Below, piece by piece: positions 42,020 through 52,800 of a stretch of DNA of 58,231 nucleotides (its first letter is position 1; every line of letters begins with the position of its first letter). The DNA is from Thioploca sp. (GTDB lineage: Bacteria > Pseudomonadota > Gammaproteobacteria > Beggiatoales > Beggiatoaceae). The stretch covers positions 1-58,231 of the forward strand of contig JAAUSR010000027.1 in the NCBI GenBank assembly GCA_012032555.1. Direction: 5' to 3'. The position numbers and the translations under genes were made by a program. The notes beneath the pieces are model-generated. The model had not been told where the DNA came from, ran no database searches, and saw nothing but the letters and a program-made list of their open reading frames with translations.

Positions 42020-43294
42020 ATGTTAAATGCAATTTTTTCTGATAAAGTACCACGTTGTTCAAATGACTACACCATTGAGAAAGTTTGCTCGTTAATTATC
42101 TCACGAATATTTATTAGTCCTCATGATACGGTAGAAAAAACGAGTCGAATGTTTTTAAGTAACGAACAGTTACAATCTTTACCGGTGATACAAGATAACA
42201 AACCAGTTGGTATTATTTATCGTTACCGGTTAATGAATATTTTCTTAAGTCCATATGGTCGTGATTTGTATGCTAAAAAAGTCATTTCACGGTTCATGGA
42301 TACCCAATTTTTAGCCGTCGATTCCAGTTTGCCAATTGAAGCAGCGAGCCAATACATTACCCAACATATGCCCTCTCCTATGATTCAAGATTTCATTATT
42401 ACTCAACAAGGTATCTATAAAGGCATGGGAAGTATACTTGATTTACTAGAAAGAATTACTGATCTTAAGATTCAAGAATATAATCTCGCTTTAGCTAATA
42501 AGGTCAAGGAATTGGAGCAACGAACTGCTGAGTTAGTTATCACGACGATGAAAGCTCAAACAGCTCAGGAACAAGCTAAATCAGCTAATCAGGCTAAAAG
42601 TCGCTTTCTAGCGAATATTAGTCATGAATTGCGTACCCCTTTGAACGCAATTAAGGGTTACACGGAAATATTGCAAGAAGAATTTCAAGATCAAGGTTAT
42701 TTTGATTATTTAAATGACTTACAAAAAGTGACGAGTGCTAGTAACCATTTACTCGATCTAATCGATAATATTCTCGATATTTCTAAAATTGAAGCGGGTA
42801 AAATTGAGCTACATTGGCAAGAGTTTGAATTAGCTAACGTAATTACCGAAGCAGCGGATACTATCCGACCTTTGCTCAGCCAAAATAATAATTCACTCCT
42901 GGTTCAATCTGATTACCTAGGTACAGTATACGCTGATACGATGAAGATTCGTCAGTGTTTACTCAATTTGTTAAGTAACGCGAATAAGTTTTCACAAAAT
43001 GGCACCATTGTACTTTTTGCCAATCAGGAACCAGAATGGATTATTCTGGGTGTTCGCGATCAAGGTATTGGTTTTCCACCAGAACAAATAGAACATTTAT
43101 TCCAGCCATTTACTCAAGCAGACGATTCAGCAACTCGACGCTACGGTGGCACCGGCTTAGGATTAACCCTTACTAAAGAATTCTGTGAGTTGATGGGAGG
43201 ACATATTCATATTAGCAGTGTAGTTGGGCAGGGCAGTACGGTAACTTTAAGGTTACCTTTGAAATCAAGTTATAATCTAGTCAAATCGTTATAA
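42020..43294 (+). CDS. CBS-domain sensor histidine kinase
   Basis: 424 residues from ATG 42020 (AGGGA 8 bases upstream; the frame opens at 41939 but lacks a site). Residues ~20-140 form a CBS-like ligand module with two repeats (LPVIQDNKPVGIIYRYRLMNIF; IQDFIITQQGIYKGMGSILDLL). After a coiled coil (~150-195), HisKA with FLANISHELRTPLNAI (His ~205), then HATPase_c with N-box [13 protein letters not shown]1 VRDQGIGFP, F box LFQPFTQAD and G2 YGGTGLGL. No transmembrane segments, so cytoplasmic. CBS modules usually bind adenine nucleotides, suggesting energy-state sensing. No response regulator is adjacent (orphan kinase). The catalytic core is close to that of the kinase at 47300. Confidence 0.85.
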   Translation: MLNAIFSDKVPRCSNDYTIEKVCSLIISRIFISPHDTVEKTSRMFLSNEQLQSLPVIQDNKPVGIIYRYRLMNIFLSPYGRDLYAKKVISRFMDTQFLAVDSSLPIEAASQYITQHMPSPMIQDFIITQQGIYKGMGSILDLLERITDLKIQEYNLALANKVKELEQRTAELVITTMKAQTAQEQAKSANQAKSRFLANISHELRTPLNAIKGYTEILQEEFQDQGYFDYLNDLQKVTSASNHLLDLIDNILDISKIEAGKIELHWQEFELANVITEAADTIRPLLSQNNNSLLVQSDYLGTVYADTMKIRQCLLNLLSNANKFSQNGTIVLFANQEPEWIILGVRDQGIGFPPEQIEHLFQPFTQADDSATRRYGGTGLGLTLTKEFCELMGGHIHISSVVGQGSTVTLRLPLKSSYNLVKSL

Positions 43295-43442
43295 AAAATC
43301 TGCTTTACTGGCCCTTAAATAGATAGAAAGTCTCTTTAGGTAAATAATTTCTAGCTCAAATATTGTGGTGTTTAATCTCAAACTAGCGATAGTTTTAAAG
43401 CAAAGTGTTTGTTATTACTAAGTTATCCTGATTAAGAATTCA

Positions 43443-44831
43443 CTACATTACCCGCCAACTGGTTCCTTGTGCCGTATCTTCAAGAATAATTCCACTAGCC
43501 TGGAGTTGGTCACGAATCTGATCAGCCATTGCCCAATCCCGACGTGAGCGAGCAGCTTGACGTTCAGTAATCAGGTGTTCTATTTCTTGCGTAGATAAAG
43601 ATTCTAGTTGCCCTTGTAAAAAAGTTTCCGGTTCTATTTGTAATAAACCCATTATGCCTCCCAACCGACGTAATTGGTTGCCTAATCGTGTCGCTTGCAT
43701 AGGTTCTTTATCTTTTAATTTATTCACTTCTTTACTCAGGTCAAATAATATCGCTAAAGCTTCTGGGGTATTGAAATCGTCGTTCATAGCTGAGATAAAG
43801 CGTTGTTCATATAGATTATCTAATTCCGGTTCTGCGATAGTAGATAGTCCACGTAAAGTCGTATAAAGACGTGTTAATGCTTGTTTTGCCGATTCTAACT
43901 CTTGGTCAGAGTAATTAAGCGGGCTACGGTAATGACTCGTCAAAATAAAATAACGAATGACTTCAGCAGAATATTGTTTTAACACTTCACGAACGGTAAA
44001 AAAATTACCCAAAGATTTAGACATTTTTTCATCATTAATTCGTACAAAACCATTGTGCATCCACACATTAACAAACGGCTCACCGGTAGCGCCTTCCGAT
44101 TGCGCAATTTCATTTTCATGATGTGGAAATTGCAAATCCATACCACCACCATGAATATCAAAATGATTACCCAAGCAATGAGTTGACATGGCAGAACATT
44201 CGATATGCCAACCGGGGCGTCCTGCACCCCAAGGAGAAGACCAACTGGGTTCGTTGGGTTTAGCCGCTTTCCACAAAACAAAATCAAGTGGGTGCTGTTT
44301 GGAACGATCGATTTCAACTCGTTCGCCCGCCCTCAGATCTTCCAAGCGTTTCCCCGATAATTTACCGTAGTTAGTAAAATGCTGTACTGCATAGCAAACA
44401 TCACCATGAGGAGTAATATAGGCATAGCCATTATCTAAGAGACGTTGGATTATAGTAATAATTTGGGGGATAAATTGGGTAGCTCTCGGTTCATCATCTG
44501 GGAGCAATACACCTAAAGCAGCTGTATCTTCATGCATAGCTTGAATAAAGCGGTTAGTTAAATTTTCAATAGTTTCTCCATTTTCGTGGGCACGCTGAAT
44601 AATTTTATCATCGATATCGGTGATATTGCGTATGTAAGTCACGTGATAACCGAGTGAACGTAGATAACGTACCACGGTGTCAAATACCACTATAACCCGA
44701 GCATGGCCAATATGACAGTAATCATACACGGTCATTCCACAAACATATAATCCAATTTTACCGGCTTGAATAGGAATAAAGGGTTGTTTTTGTCTAGTTA
44801 GTGAATTGTAAATAGTAAGCATATTGGCCAT
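43443..44831 (-). CDS. cysS: cysteinyl-tRNA synthetase
   Basis: 462 residues, standard length. Class I signature CHIGHARV (HIGH at 40-43), zinc-binding Cys31 in YVCGMTVYD with further ligands in SAMSTHCLG and [10 protein letters not shown], and KMSKSLGN (~268-275). The C-terminal anticodon-recognition part ends [20 protein letters not shown] housekeeping gene with an intact frame, unlike many genes of the left half. Confidence 0.97.
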   Translation of the reverse strand: MANMLTIYNSLTRQKQPFIPIQAGKIGLYVCGMTVYDYCHIGHARVIVVFDTVVRYLRSLGYHVTYIRNITDIDDKIIQRAHENGETIENLTNRFIQAMHEDTAALGVLLPDDEPRATQFIPQIITIIQRLLDNGYAYITPHGDVCYAVQHFTNYGKLSGKRLEDLRAGERVEIDRSKQHPLDFVLWKAAKPNEPSWSSPWGAGRPGWHIECSAMSTHCLGNHFDIHGGGMDLQFPHHENEIAQSEGATGEPFVNVWMHNGFVRINDEKMSKSLGNFFTVREVLKQYSAEVIRYFILTSHYRSPLNYSDQELESAKQALTRLYTTLRGLSTIAEPELDNLYEQRFISAMNDDFNTPEALAILFDLSKEVNKLKDKEPMQATRLGNQLRRLGGIMGLLQIEPETFLQGQLESLSTQEIEHLITERQAARSRRDWAMADQIRDQLQASGIILEDTAQGTSWRVM

Positions 44832-45151
44832 TTTTTATAAAAATAATTATTGATAGATAATAATAAATTTAATAAACTGCATTACTCTGTCGTGATGCTT
44901 TTATTTAATGATAATTAATATCTGCTCTTCTACAAAATAAATTTTAGTTGCCGTAACCGCTTGTAATCATGATGACTAAAGCGATTACAACGCCAATTTT
45001 GATGCCTAAAGTCACATAGAGAAGATAATTCCTTTATAATATATTCTATTTTTTTCCTGTTGTGGTCAATAATAAATGAGGCGCAAGGGTTACCTTGCAC
45101 CGGTGTAGGGTATTTCATTTAATATTTTTAGTGAAAAACTAAACCGGTTTT
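44832..45151. other. intergenic region upstream of cysS with palindromes
   Basis: 320 AT-rich bases. Contains the perfect inverted repeat gcaagg-gtta-ccttgc (45083-45098) and a 6-bp hairpin tttagt...actaaa (45127-45143) just after the VWA lipoprotein stop, a possible weak terminator for that gene. The 62-residue minus frame 44930-45118 runs across the palindrome and has no recognisable character. Confidence 0.4.
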
Positions 45152-46876
45152 TTAGAAAAAAATGGCCATATCCTTTAAAATATTAGTAGGTGTCGTGGTT
45201 CCATCATAGAACTTGCCATGAGTATGTTGTGCAATTTCAGTGAGTAATTTTTTGTCCGCTGCCGCTGAATCATAGCCTATCGTAAATATATTGATAGGTT
45301 GTTGCTCACGGCTAAATCCCATTTTATCTATAAGCGTTTTTGAATTTAATTGACTATGACTATCACCACCTTCAGTTAAAATAATCATGACCGAGATTTT
45401 ATCTGGGTACGAATGAGTAGTAAGAAAATGATAGGCTTGCGCAATCGCATCATACAAAGCAGTTCCTCCACCGGGAAACTGGTATTTAACTTGTCGCTGT
45501 AATTTTTCACGTTGTGATCCAACGCGTGCATCTTCTACCACCCAATTGAAACGATGATTGAACGATAATAAAGAAAAATGATCATTATCTCCTAATTTTT
45601 CTAATAATTGTAAAATAATATCATGAGCATGACGAATTTTATCGCCGCGCATACTACCCGAAGTATCAAGAACCAGCATAATATTGGCTGATTTCTTCTG
45701 TTGATGCCAAAGTCGTAGTGTAGCCATCATCAGTTCAATAGAAGGCGTTTCTAAGGTGACTTTAGGTTCTTTAGGATTAACACCATGTGCTGTATCAATG
45801 GGAGTACTTAGAGGTACCTGAACATTAGTCGGACGGAAGCCGTATTGTAAAGCACGTTCTTGCTGAGGTTTAGCTAATAAATATTCTATATAGACTAAGG
45901 CGGCTTCTTGATGAAATGGGGTAACCCAATCACGTTCAACAATACCAATCGGATGCTCACTCCACAAGGTGCCTTCTTTGGGGTAAATGGCAACAACGGG
46001 AAAAGCGAGCGACGCTTGTTGTTGATAAGATTGAATAACTTGGCTTTCAGAACATAAAGCGGCACTTAAATAAGTTGGTCCACCTTGAAGAAATTCTTGC
46101 TGGACAAAGCGGCTGGAATGTCCATAATGAGTAACCGTCTGTTGAATGTCATGTAGATAAGTACCGACCGGTGGTCGATTAATATCGGCTAGAGTGAGAT
46201 TGGTCAGTTTATCTGCGGCAGCATAGATTTGGGTAAATAAGGAGAGAAATCCTTGGTAACTATATTCAGGATGAGGATGTCCTAATTTAAATTTTCCCCA
46301 TTGTGGATAATGATAAGCACCCCAACCTTGAGGATTATTTGCTAAAGCAACAATATCAGCCCAACCAATTTGTTGTCTGCCCCAGCCAAGGGTTTCCGCC
46401 AAGGGTTTCCACATAGCAATAACTATTGGTGATAGTAACAAGCTTTCAGTATAGCCAACGAGGTCTTGACCCGTTTTTAACTGTGATTTGGTATTACCTA
46501 ACTTAATAAAGAGATCGGTTGCCGGTCCAAGTAAATGAGCTTGGCGATTATCTGACAATACTTCGTCAATGATTTGCCAAGAATTCCTTGGAATCGTTTC
46601 AACCTGAATGATTTGGCCATCACTAATGGGATAATGAGCTTGATTAAATTGGGAAGTGACTTCTTCAACCCAAGCTTGTTTTTCGCCATCATAAATAAAA
46701 AGTAACTTCAAAATACGAGGGGTAGATACCAACTGAGTAGGGGTGGTTGGTGCAGCAGAAGGTGTCGTCGTAGTGTTTTGATCAGAATCACTACAAGCAC
46801 TTAAAAATAAAGCAAAATACCATAGTAACCGATAAAAACGGGTTAATTTTATCCGGTAGGAATGACGAATAGGCAT
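45152..46876 (-). CDS. lipoprotein combining a solute-binding domain with a von Willebrand A domain
   Basis: 574 residues. Type II signal peptide with lipobox LSAC (Cys28) followed by Asp/Ser, so membrane-anchored; a Thr/Pro-rich linker (~35-50) follows. Residues ~55-345 resemble type II periplasmic (extracellular solute-binding) proteins: LKLLFIYDGEKQAWVEEV, GWADIVALANN, SYQQQASLAFPVVAIYP, YIEYLLAKPQQERALQYGFRP. Residues ~390-574 are a VWA domain with intact MIDAS: LVLDTSGSMRG, GGGTALYDAI, IILTEGGDS. Such Ca-activated chloride channel-type/VWA lipoproteins are seen in several bacteria but their function is unknown; binding of a ligand may control a protein contact. Monocistronic by spacing. 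Confidence 0.82.
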   Translation of the reverse strand: MPIRHSYRIKLTRFYRLLWYFALFLSACSDSDQNTTTTPSAAPTTPTQLVSTPRILKLLFIYDGEKQAWVEEVTSQFNQAHYPISDGQIIQVETIPRNSWQIIDEVLSDNRQAHLLGPATDLFIKLGNTKSQLKTGQDLVGYTESLLLSPIVIAMWKPLAETLGWGRQQIGWADIVALANNPQGWGAYHYPQWGKFKLGHPHPEYSYQGFLSLFTQIYAAADKLTNLTLADINRPPVGTYLHDIQQTVTHYGHSSRFVQQEFLQGGPTYLSAALCSESQVIQSYQQQASLAFPVVAIYPKEGTLWSEHPIGIVERDWVTPFHQEAALVYIEYLLAKPQQERALQYGFRPTNVQVPLSTPIDTAHGVNPKEPKVTLETPSIELMMATLRLWHQQKKSANIMLVLDTSGSMRGDKIRHAHDIILQLLEKLGDNDHFSLLSFNHRFNWVVEDARVGSQREKLQRQVKYQFPGGGTALYDAIAQAYHFLTTHSYPDKISVMIILTEGGDSHSQLNSKTLIDKMGFSREQQPINIFTIGYDSAAADKKLLTEIAQHTHGKFYDGTTTPTNILKDMAIFF

Positions 46877-47299
46877 AATGTGTGACTCCTGGTTTTTTAT
46901 GAGTTACTCGTTTTACTAGATTAATGGCTAATGTACTAATGATAAAGGATGAATAGCACGCTTGAGCCAGAATTAAGAGCTAAGTTATGACCAATTAGGG
47001 TTATAAAAAGTTAGTTTAGATTGGCTAAATGTTTGCCAAACTTTATCATAATAGGATGACATTAAAATGGTTATTTTTAACTTATATATATTAATAATAG
47101 GGTTTTTTAGTTGATTTGGTCAGGTTAATAAAAACTTATCATGTTTATCTACTTGCCATTTTTCCGGCATGGAAATAGCAGGACACGGGCAAAGTTCGAA
47201 GATGACCGGTGCAAGAAAATTTTATGCTAAGCCAAACCGTATAAAAAACACGTAACAACACCGATTAATTTTTTAAGCTATGTTTTGAGGACACTATGC
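46877..47299. other. intergenic region with possible structured leader before the Cache kinase
   Basis: 423 AT-rich bases between divergent genes. Near the kinase start the composition changes: tttcc-ggcat-ggaaa hairpin (47161-47175), then gggcaaagttcgaagatgaccggt, and CGGT (47207-47210) that can pair with ACCG (47236-47239) around a GCA...TGC inner stem. This could be a structured 5' leader; it does not match a riboswitch class convincingly. Confidence 0.3.
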
Positions 47300-49468
47300 A
47301 TGAGTCATAATGCCTTAAGTATCAAGTTTATTTTATTATTTTTTAGCCTAATTGTGGCGTTAACATTGATATTGGCTGTAGCAGCCTTTCTCAATAAACA
47401 TACTCGATTACAAAACCAATTAGCTTATTTACAATTACAACAAAATGTGACTGAACAAGCGCAAAAGTTAGACCAAGAGATTGATTTAGCCAAACAAAAT
47501 GTCCACCGTCTCAAAGGATATGTATCCTTATTAGATATGAAAAGTGCTGATATTAATGAAAGTTTAGCTTTTCTCCAGAACTTAATGGCAGAAAATCTAC
47601 AATTTGAAAATAATCATTTTAGCAATTATGTCGCACTTGAACCCAGCCAAGCTCGAGAATATTTCAATCAACGGGGTAAATTATTGTTAGTTCATAAAAA
47701 TGTGGCTCTACGAGATACGGTAAGATACAATAAGCCACAATATATGCTCCAAAATTCATGGAAAGAACCGGGCTATGCTAATGATCCGAGAAAGTCTTGG
47801 TATTACTTGAGTAAATATAATCAAGATATTCAAATTACACCGATTTATTTTGATTCGGATTATACTAATTTATCTATGTTTAGTATTAGCCAAGGTCTCT
47901 ATGAACATCGAACTTTTCAGGGTGTCGTTGGGGTTAGTATATTAGTAGATGCTTTTTTCGAAGAAATTGAAAATACTAGCTTTGGTCAAAGTGGTGGAAT
48001 GCTGATTGCAGACTATCAAAAGGGAACTTTACTGAGCAAGATTGGCAACTTGGGGAGTTCTAAATTAGCTTTTCTTCGAGCAACTGAACGCGAATCTCTC
48101 AATCTATATAGTAATGATCTCAAACAACCTTTTTGGAAAGATGTTTTAAATCAAGATATTCCTTATCAAGAAATCAAAGTAGCTGATGATTTCTACACGA
48201 TTGCATCTAAACGCCTACAGGTTTTACCATGGACCTTAGTTAGCTACCAAAAAACTGCGGAGTTAGCCAATAATAAATCATTTAGTGTCACTTATTTTAT
48301 AGTATTGGCAGCGTTTGTTTTAATATTATTCATACTCATGGGATTAACTCTACATAAATTGGTTATTATACCATTGGTAGAATTATTTGGTTTGGCGGTT
48401 CGAGTTATCAATCAACCGAGTGAGAATTTACCCAAACTAAGCGGGGGGACGATTGAATTACGTCAATTGGCTGATGCCATTTTACAAATCGTCGGTAAAA
48501 CCATTAAATTAAATAGTGAAAGAACCGAGTGTATTAAACGACTACAAGCCTCACGGCTTGCTCAAGTAGAGCAGACTCGACAAATTGAACAATGTCAAGC
48601 GGAATTAGCCAGAGTCAATCTTGAAACCCAAAACTCTCGAACTGAATCACAAAAAGCGCGTCTACAAATTCAAAAAGCTCGAGTTGAAATTCAAAAATAT
48701 AAGTTAGAAGCGCAACGTGCTAAAGTCCAAAGCCATGCGGCTAATCAAGCTAAGGCACAATTTTTAGCTAACATGAGTCATGAATTGCGTACCCCTATGA
48801 ATGCTATTATTGGTTATACCGAAATGTTGCAAGAAGATGCGAGAGAACAAGGGCAAAATGACTTTATTCCCGATTTACAGAAAATTCATGGTGCTAGTTA
48901 TCATCTACTTGATTTGATTAATAATTTATTCGATATGTCTCGGATTGAATCAAGTCAAATGGAATTGTATATAGAAACTTTTGATATTGCACCCATGATT
49001 CAAGATGTCGCTATAACGATTGCACCCTTATTAGAAAAGCAAGCCAATATTCTTAAGCTCAATTGTGATAGCGCCTTAGGAACGATGTCGGCTGATTTAA
49101 CTAAAGTACGGCAAAATCTACTCAACCTACTGAGTAATGCCAATAAATTTTCTAAACAAAGTACCATTCAATTGACAGCAAATCGCCAAACTGAAGAAGG
49201 GATAGACTGGATCCTGTTTAGTATTACTGACCAAGGTATTGGAATGACGCCAGAGCAAATTAGGAAATTGTTTCAGGCTTTCACTCAGGTAGATTCCTCC
49301 CCAACTCGTAAATATGGCGGTAGTGGTTTAGGACTCGCTATTACTAAACAATTCTGTCAAATTATGGGTGGTGATATTTCGGTAGAAAGTCAATTCGGAC
49401 AAGGTAGTACTTTTATCATGCGCTTACCAGCTCAAGTCAACCCCATTGAACCGCTAGAAGAAGAATAA
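47300..49468 (+). CDS. membrane sensor histidine kinase with periplasmic Cache domain
   Basis: 722 residues from ATG 47300 (GAGG 9 bases upstream; the longer TTG frame starts on that site). TM1 ~8-30, periplasmic dCache-like domain ~35-325 ([30 protein letters not shown]), TM2 ~333-355, then a HAMP-like stretch and a long coiled coil (~420-485; Gln/Glu/Lys/Arg-rich, repeated [23 protein letters not shown] pattern). His[18 protein letters not shown], HATPase_c with [33 protein letters not shown] and YGGSGLGL. Senses a small extracellular ligand. No response regulator or receiver domain is attached. The kinase core is paralogous to the CBS kinase at 42020. Confidence 0.88.
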   Translation: MSHNALSIKFILLFFSLIVALTLILAVAAFLNKHTRLQNQLAYLQLQQNVTEQAQKLDQEIDLAKQNVHRLKGYVSLLDMKSADINESLAFLQNLMAENLQFENNHFSNYVALEPSQAREYFNQRGKLLLVHKNVALRDTVRYNKPQYMLQNSWKEPGYANDPRKSWYYLSKYNQDIQITPIYFDSDYTNLSMFSISQGLYEHRTFQGVVGVSILVDAFFEEIENTSFGQSGGMLIADYQKGTLLSKIGNLGSSKLAFLRATERESLNLYSNDLKQPFWKDVLNQDIPYQEIKVADDFYTIASKRLQVLPWTLVSYQKTAELANNKSFSVTYFIVLAAFVLILFILMGLTLHKLVIIPLVELFGLAVRVINQPSENLPKLSGGTIELRQLADAILQIVGKTIKLNSERTECIKRLQASRLAQVEQTRQIEQCQAELARVNLETQNSRTESQKARLQIQKARVEIQKYKLEAQRAKVQSHAANQAKAQFLANMSHELRTPMNAIIGYTEMLQEDAREQGQNDFIPDLQKIHGASYHLLDLINNLFDMSRIESSQMELYIETFDIAPMIQDVAITIAPLLEKQANILKLNCDSALGTMSADLTKVRQNLLNLLSNANKFSKQSTIQLTANRQTEEGIDWILFSITDQGIGMTPEQIRKLFQAFTQVDSSPTRKYGGSGLGLAITKQFCQIMGGDISVESQFGQGSTFIMRLPAQVNPIEPLEEE

Positions 49469-49851
49469 AATCTAGTCTCATTTTAAAGTAACCGCTAAAA
49501 CACTAATTAATCCTATTTGGTAGGCGTGCCTTTCCGGTAAAAATTTCTCGCGATTAAGATTGATGCGGTTAAACTAGATTTAGTTCATATTATTCACTTA
49601 TTAAGGCAACGCTTTGGAAAGTAAAATTATTTAATCGAGTTATCCAAAACTGGGATAATCAGTAGCACTGGAGTAACCATAAACTAGGCATACTTTTTCT
49701 CATACCGATGTATAATCTTAAGAAAACTATTTTTTAATTTTCCAATGAATTGAGAATTATATGCACTAGCTATGGTGATAACACTTGTTAAAATAAGATG
49801 TTAACATGGTTTAAACCGCCGCCATTATCAAAAATAAGTAAATCAGTCTCA
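49469..49851. other. intergenic region between convergent genes, nothing identified
   Basis: 383 bases, AT-rich, stops in all frames. A ggtttaaacc palindrome (49809-49818) lies near the end of the PAS gene. No output domain that could complete the PAS protein is readable here on the minus strand. Confidence 0.4.
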
Positions 49852-52800
49852 CTATTTCTCAATCCACTTACTGACAATACTAATTAATAAACGTCGTCTG
49901 TCTTCTAAAATAACCCGACTGGCCATAATTTGTACATCGAAAAGTTGACCATTGCGATGCTGTTCTCCTCGCCGCTTAAACAAAGTTGGCTCTTCGTGTG
50001 TCATTAATAAGCTATAATATTCACGTACAGCATCATTATGAATGGCAGAAGGCAACACAATAGTGAATGGTTGTCCAATTAATTCTTCTGGTCGATATCC
50101 ATATAAATCAGCATAAGCTTGGTTAACCTGAAGAAAACGGCCCCGATCATCGGTTAATGAACATCCTAATTTGGATACATCAAATACTGAAGTTAATAAA
50201 TTTTCATGGTCACGACGAGCTCGTTCTACTTTGCGTTGTATAGTTTCCTGCCCAATATACCAAGCATGCCAACCGGGAATAGGAAACTGTTGTGAAACAC
50301 TACTCCAAGTCAATGTTTTCACATGCCCATCTTTGCAACTGATTTTGCTTTCCCACGTTTGAATCGGATTGCCGTTCAAGTCTCGGCCGGTGGCATTTTC
50401 TTCAGAAATATTTCCTGTAAACACATAAGCTTGCATTAACATTCGGCGTCTTTCGCTGGTATCGGGGTATAAAATTTCCATCGCTTTAGTATTACTAATA
50501 ATTTCATCAACTGTATAGCCAGTAATTCTTTCACAAGCACGATTCCACACAATAATATTGCCATCAGTATCAAAAGCATTGAGCATAAGAGGCATATTTT
50601 CTACCACTAGATGCATTTGTTCTTCGCTGGCTTGCAAAGAAGACTGTGTTTGTTTATGTTCGGTAATATCAATTGCAAATACAATCACACCGATGAGAGT
50701 ACGTTGTGTATCCCGATAAGGAATTTTGTCTACTTGTAACCAATGTCCAGTTTCATCACGGATTTCTTTATGACTACTCGGACGGTTTTTGCCCGCTAAC
50801 TTCAGGTTAAACAACATTCCGCTCTGAGTACGACCGAGTTGAATGACTTCTTCACAATCCGTAAAGCGTTCGATTTCTTCCGGATAATTTTTGAAAATTT
50901 CTTCAGCCCGTTGATTTTGACGTAATAATTGATTATTAGAATCACGATACCAAATCATCGCCGGAATCGTGTTAAAAATCATTTGATGTTCTTCCCATTG
51001 TTTCCGCAAGGTTTCCCACATCCGCTTCCGTTCACTAATGTCATGCATTAAACCAAAAATAAACAAAATATTACCTTTGGGGTCGCGAACTGCATCCATA
51101 CGTTGCCAAATTGGAAATATCGTCCCTTCTTTAGAATAAGCTTCTAATTCACCTTCCCAACTACCACCTTGAGCTAGTACTGACTTAATATCTTTCTCTA
51201 AAGTTTCAATAGAACTGGAAGGATAATAGTCGTTATAGCGAATTTGTTTAGCTTCTTTAAGCGAACGTCCAAATAATTTTTCATGCGCCGGATTAACATA
51301 GACCAATTGTTCTTCTGAATTAATAACAACAATCGCTTCATCAGAAGATTCAATAATAGATTTAAAGAGTCGTAAATGTCCTTGAGTTTTCTTGCGCTCA
51401 GTCACATCTACCCCGACTCCAAAAAAGTAGTCTAATGAACCTTCCGGTTTAACAATCGCTCGGCTATGCCATTCGACTAGGACTGTTTTTCCGGATTTAG
51501 TCAAAATATGACATTCCATTAAAGAAGGTTGCATCGATTTGATAAGACTTTCAAATTCAGTAGAAACTAACGGGCGTTCGTTAGGCGGAATAAAAGTTGT
51601 GAGAAAATCAGTATTAACAATCTCTTCTAGGGAATATTCTACCGATTGAATCATGGCATTATTCATCATTCGAGTACTACCGTCGGGATTGACCGCAAAG
51701 AAGAATGCCGGGGAAGCATCAACTAATGTCTTGACAAAATCTCGTTCTTGACGCAAAGCTTCTTCATGTGCTTTGCGCTCAGTAATATCACGCACCGTAG
51801 CACAAATCAGTGAACGTCCCTGAAATAAATAAGTATTTCCACTGGAAATTTCGACCGGGAAAATAGTACCGTCTTTTCTTTTATGCCAACGCAAGGGGAT
51901 GACTTGCATTCTTTTATTAACATTACCAAAAGCACCTCTTTTTCTAGCCGGCTCTGCAGAAACATCTTCAGTGGTCATTCGCATCCAATCTTCTTTGGTA
52001 TAACCATATAAATCAATAGCAGCATGATTAACATCAAAAATGCGCTGAGTATTCGCATCAAATACAATGGTTGGATTAGAGGCTGCTTCAAATAATTGGC
52101 GATATTTTGACTCACTTTCCCATAGTGCGGTCTCAATCTTTTGACGTTCAGTGAAGTCACGTACTGCTAATATTAAAACTTGTTTACCCTTATGTAAAAA
52201 ATGACTGCTAGTAACTTCCACTGGAAAAACACTACCATCTTGTTTCTTATGGTATTGAGTTGATACTGATTTCATGCTTTTCTTAATGGCTTTAAGCGTT
52301 TTATCCGGTTGCGCTGATAAGTCACTCAGTTGCAATTTCAATAATTGATTACGACCATAACCATACATTTGGTTAGCTGTCTTATTCAGATCGAGAATAG
52401 TCGTGGTATTGGCATCGACTATGAAGATAGCATCGGATTCTATTTCTAATAATTGTTGATATTTTTTCTCTGTTTCATTGAGTTCTTCTTCAATCCGACG
52501 TGGTTCAGTAATATCAACATGGGTTCCTACCATATGATGTGGTTTTCCAGAAGCATCACGGACCATAACAGACCGGTTCAAAATCCAACGATAGCTACCG
52601 TCTTTATGTTGTAACCGGTGAGTATTTTCACAAACTTGAGTTAAGCCATCTAAATGATTCTGGACATCAGCCATAACTCGCTTATAATCAGCTGGATGAA
52701 TGCGTTGATGCCAAATATCAATATGGCTACCGAGTTCATTTTCTTCAAATCCTAACATGGTGGCCCAACGCGGAGAAAAATGCACCTCATTAGTTTCTAA

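Noticed and set aside
44930-45118. Minus-strand 62-codon ORF upstream of cysS
   Set aside because: Runs through a perfect palindrome and has no recognisable domain or ribosome-binding site.
47180-47260. c-di-GMP (GEMM-I) riboswitch
   Set aside because: gggcaaa and a ttcgaa loop are present, but the conserved second half and the closing helices cannot be built convincingly.
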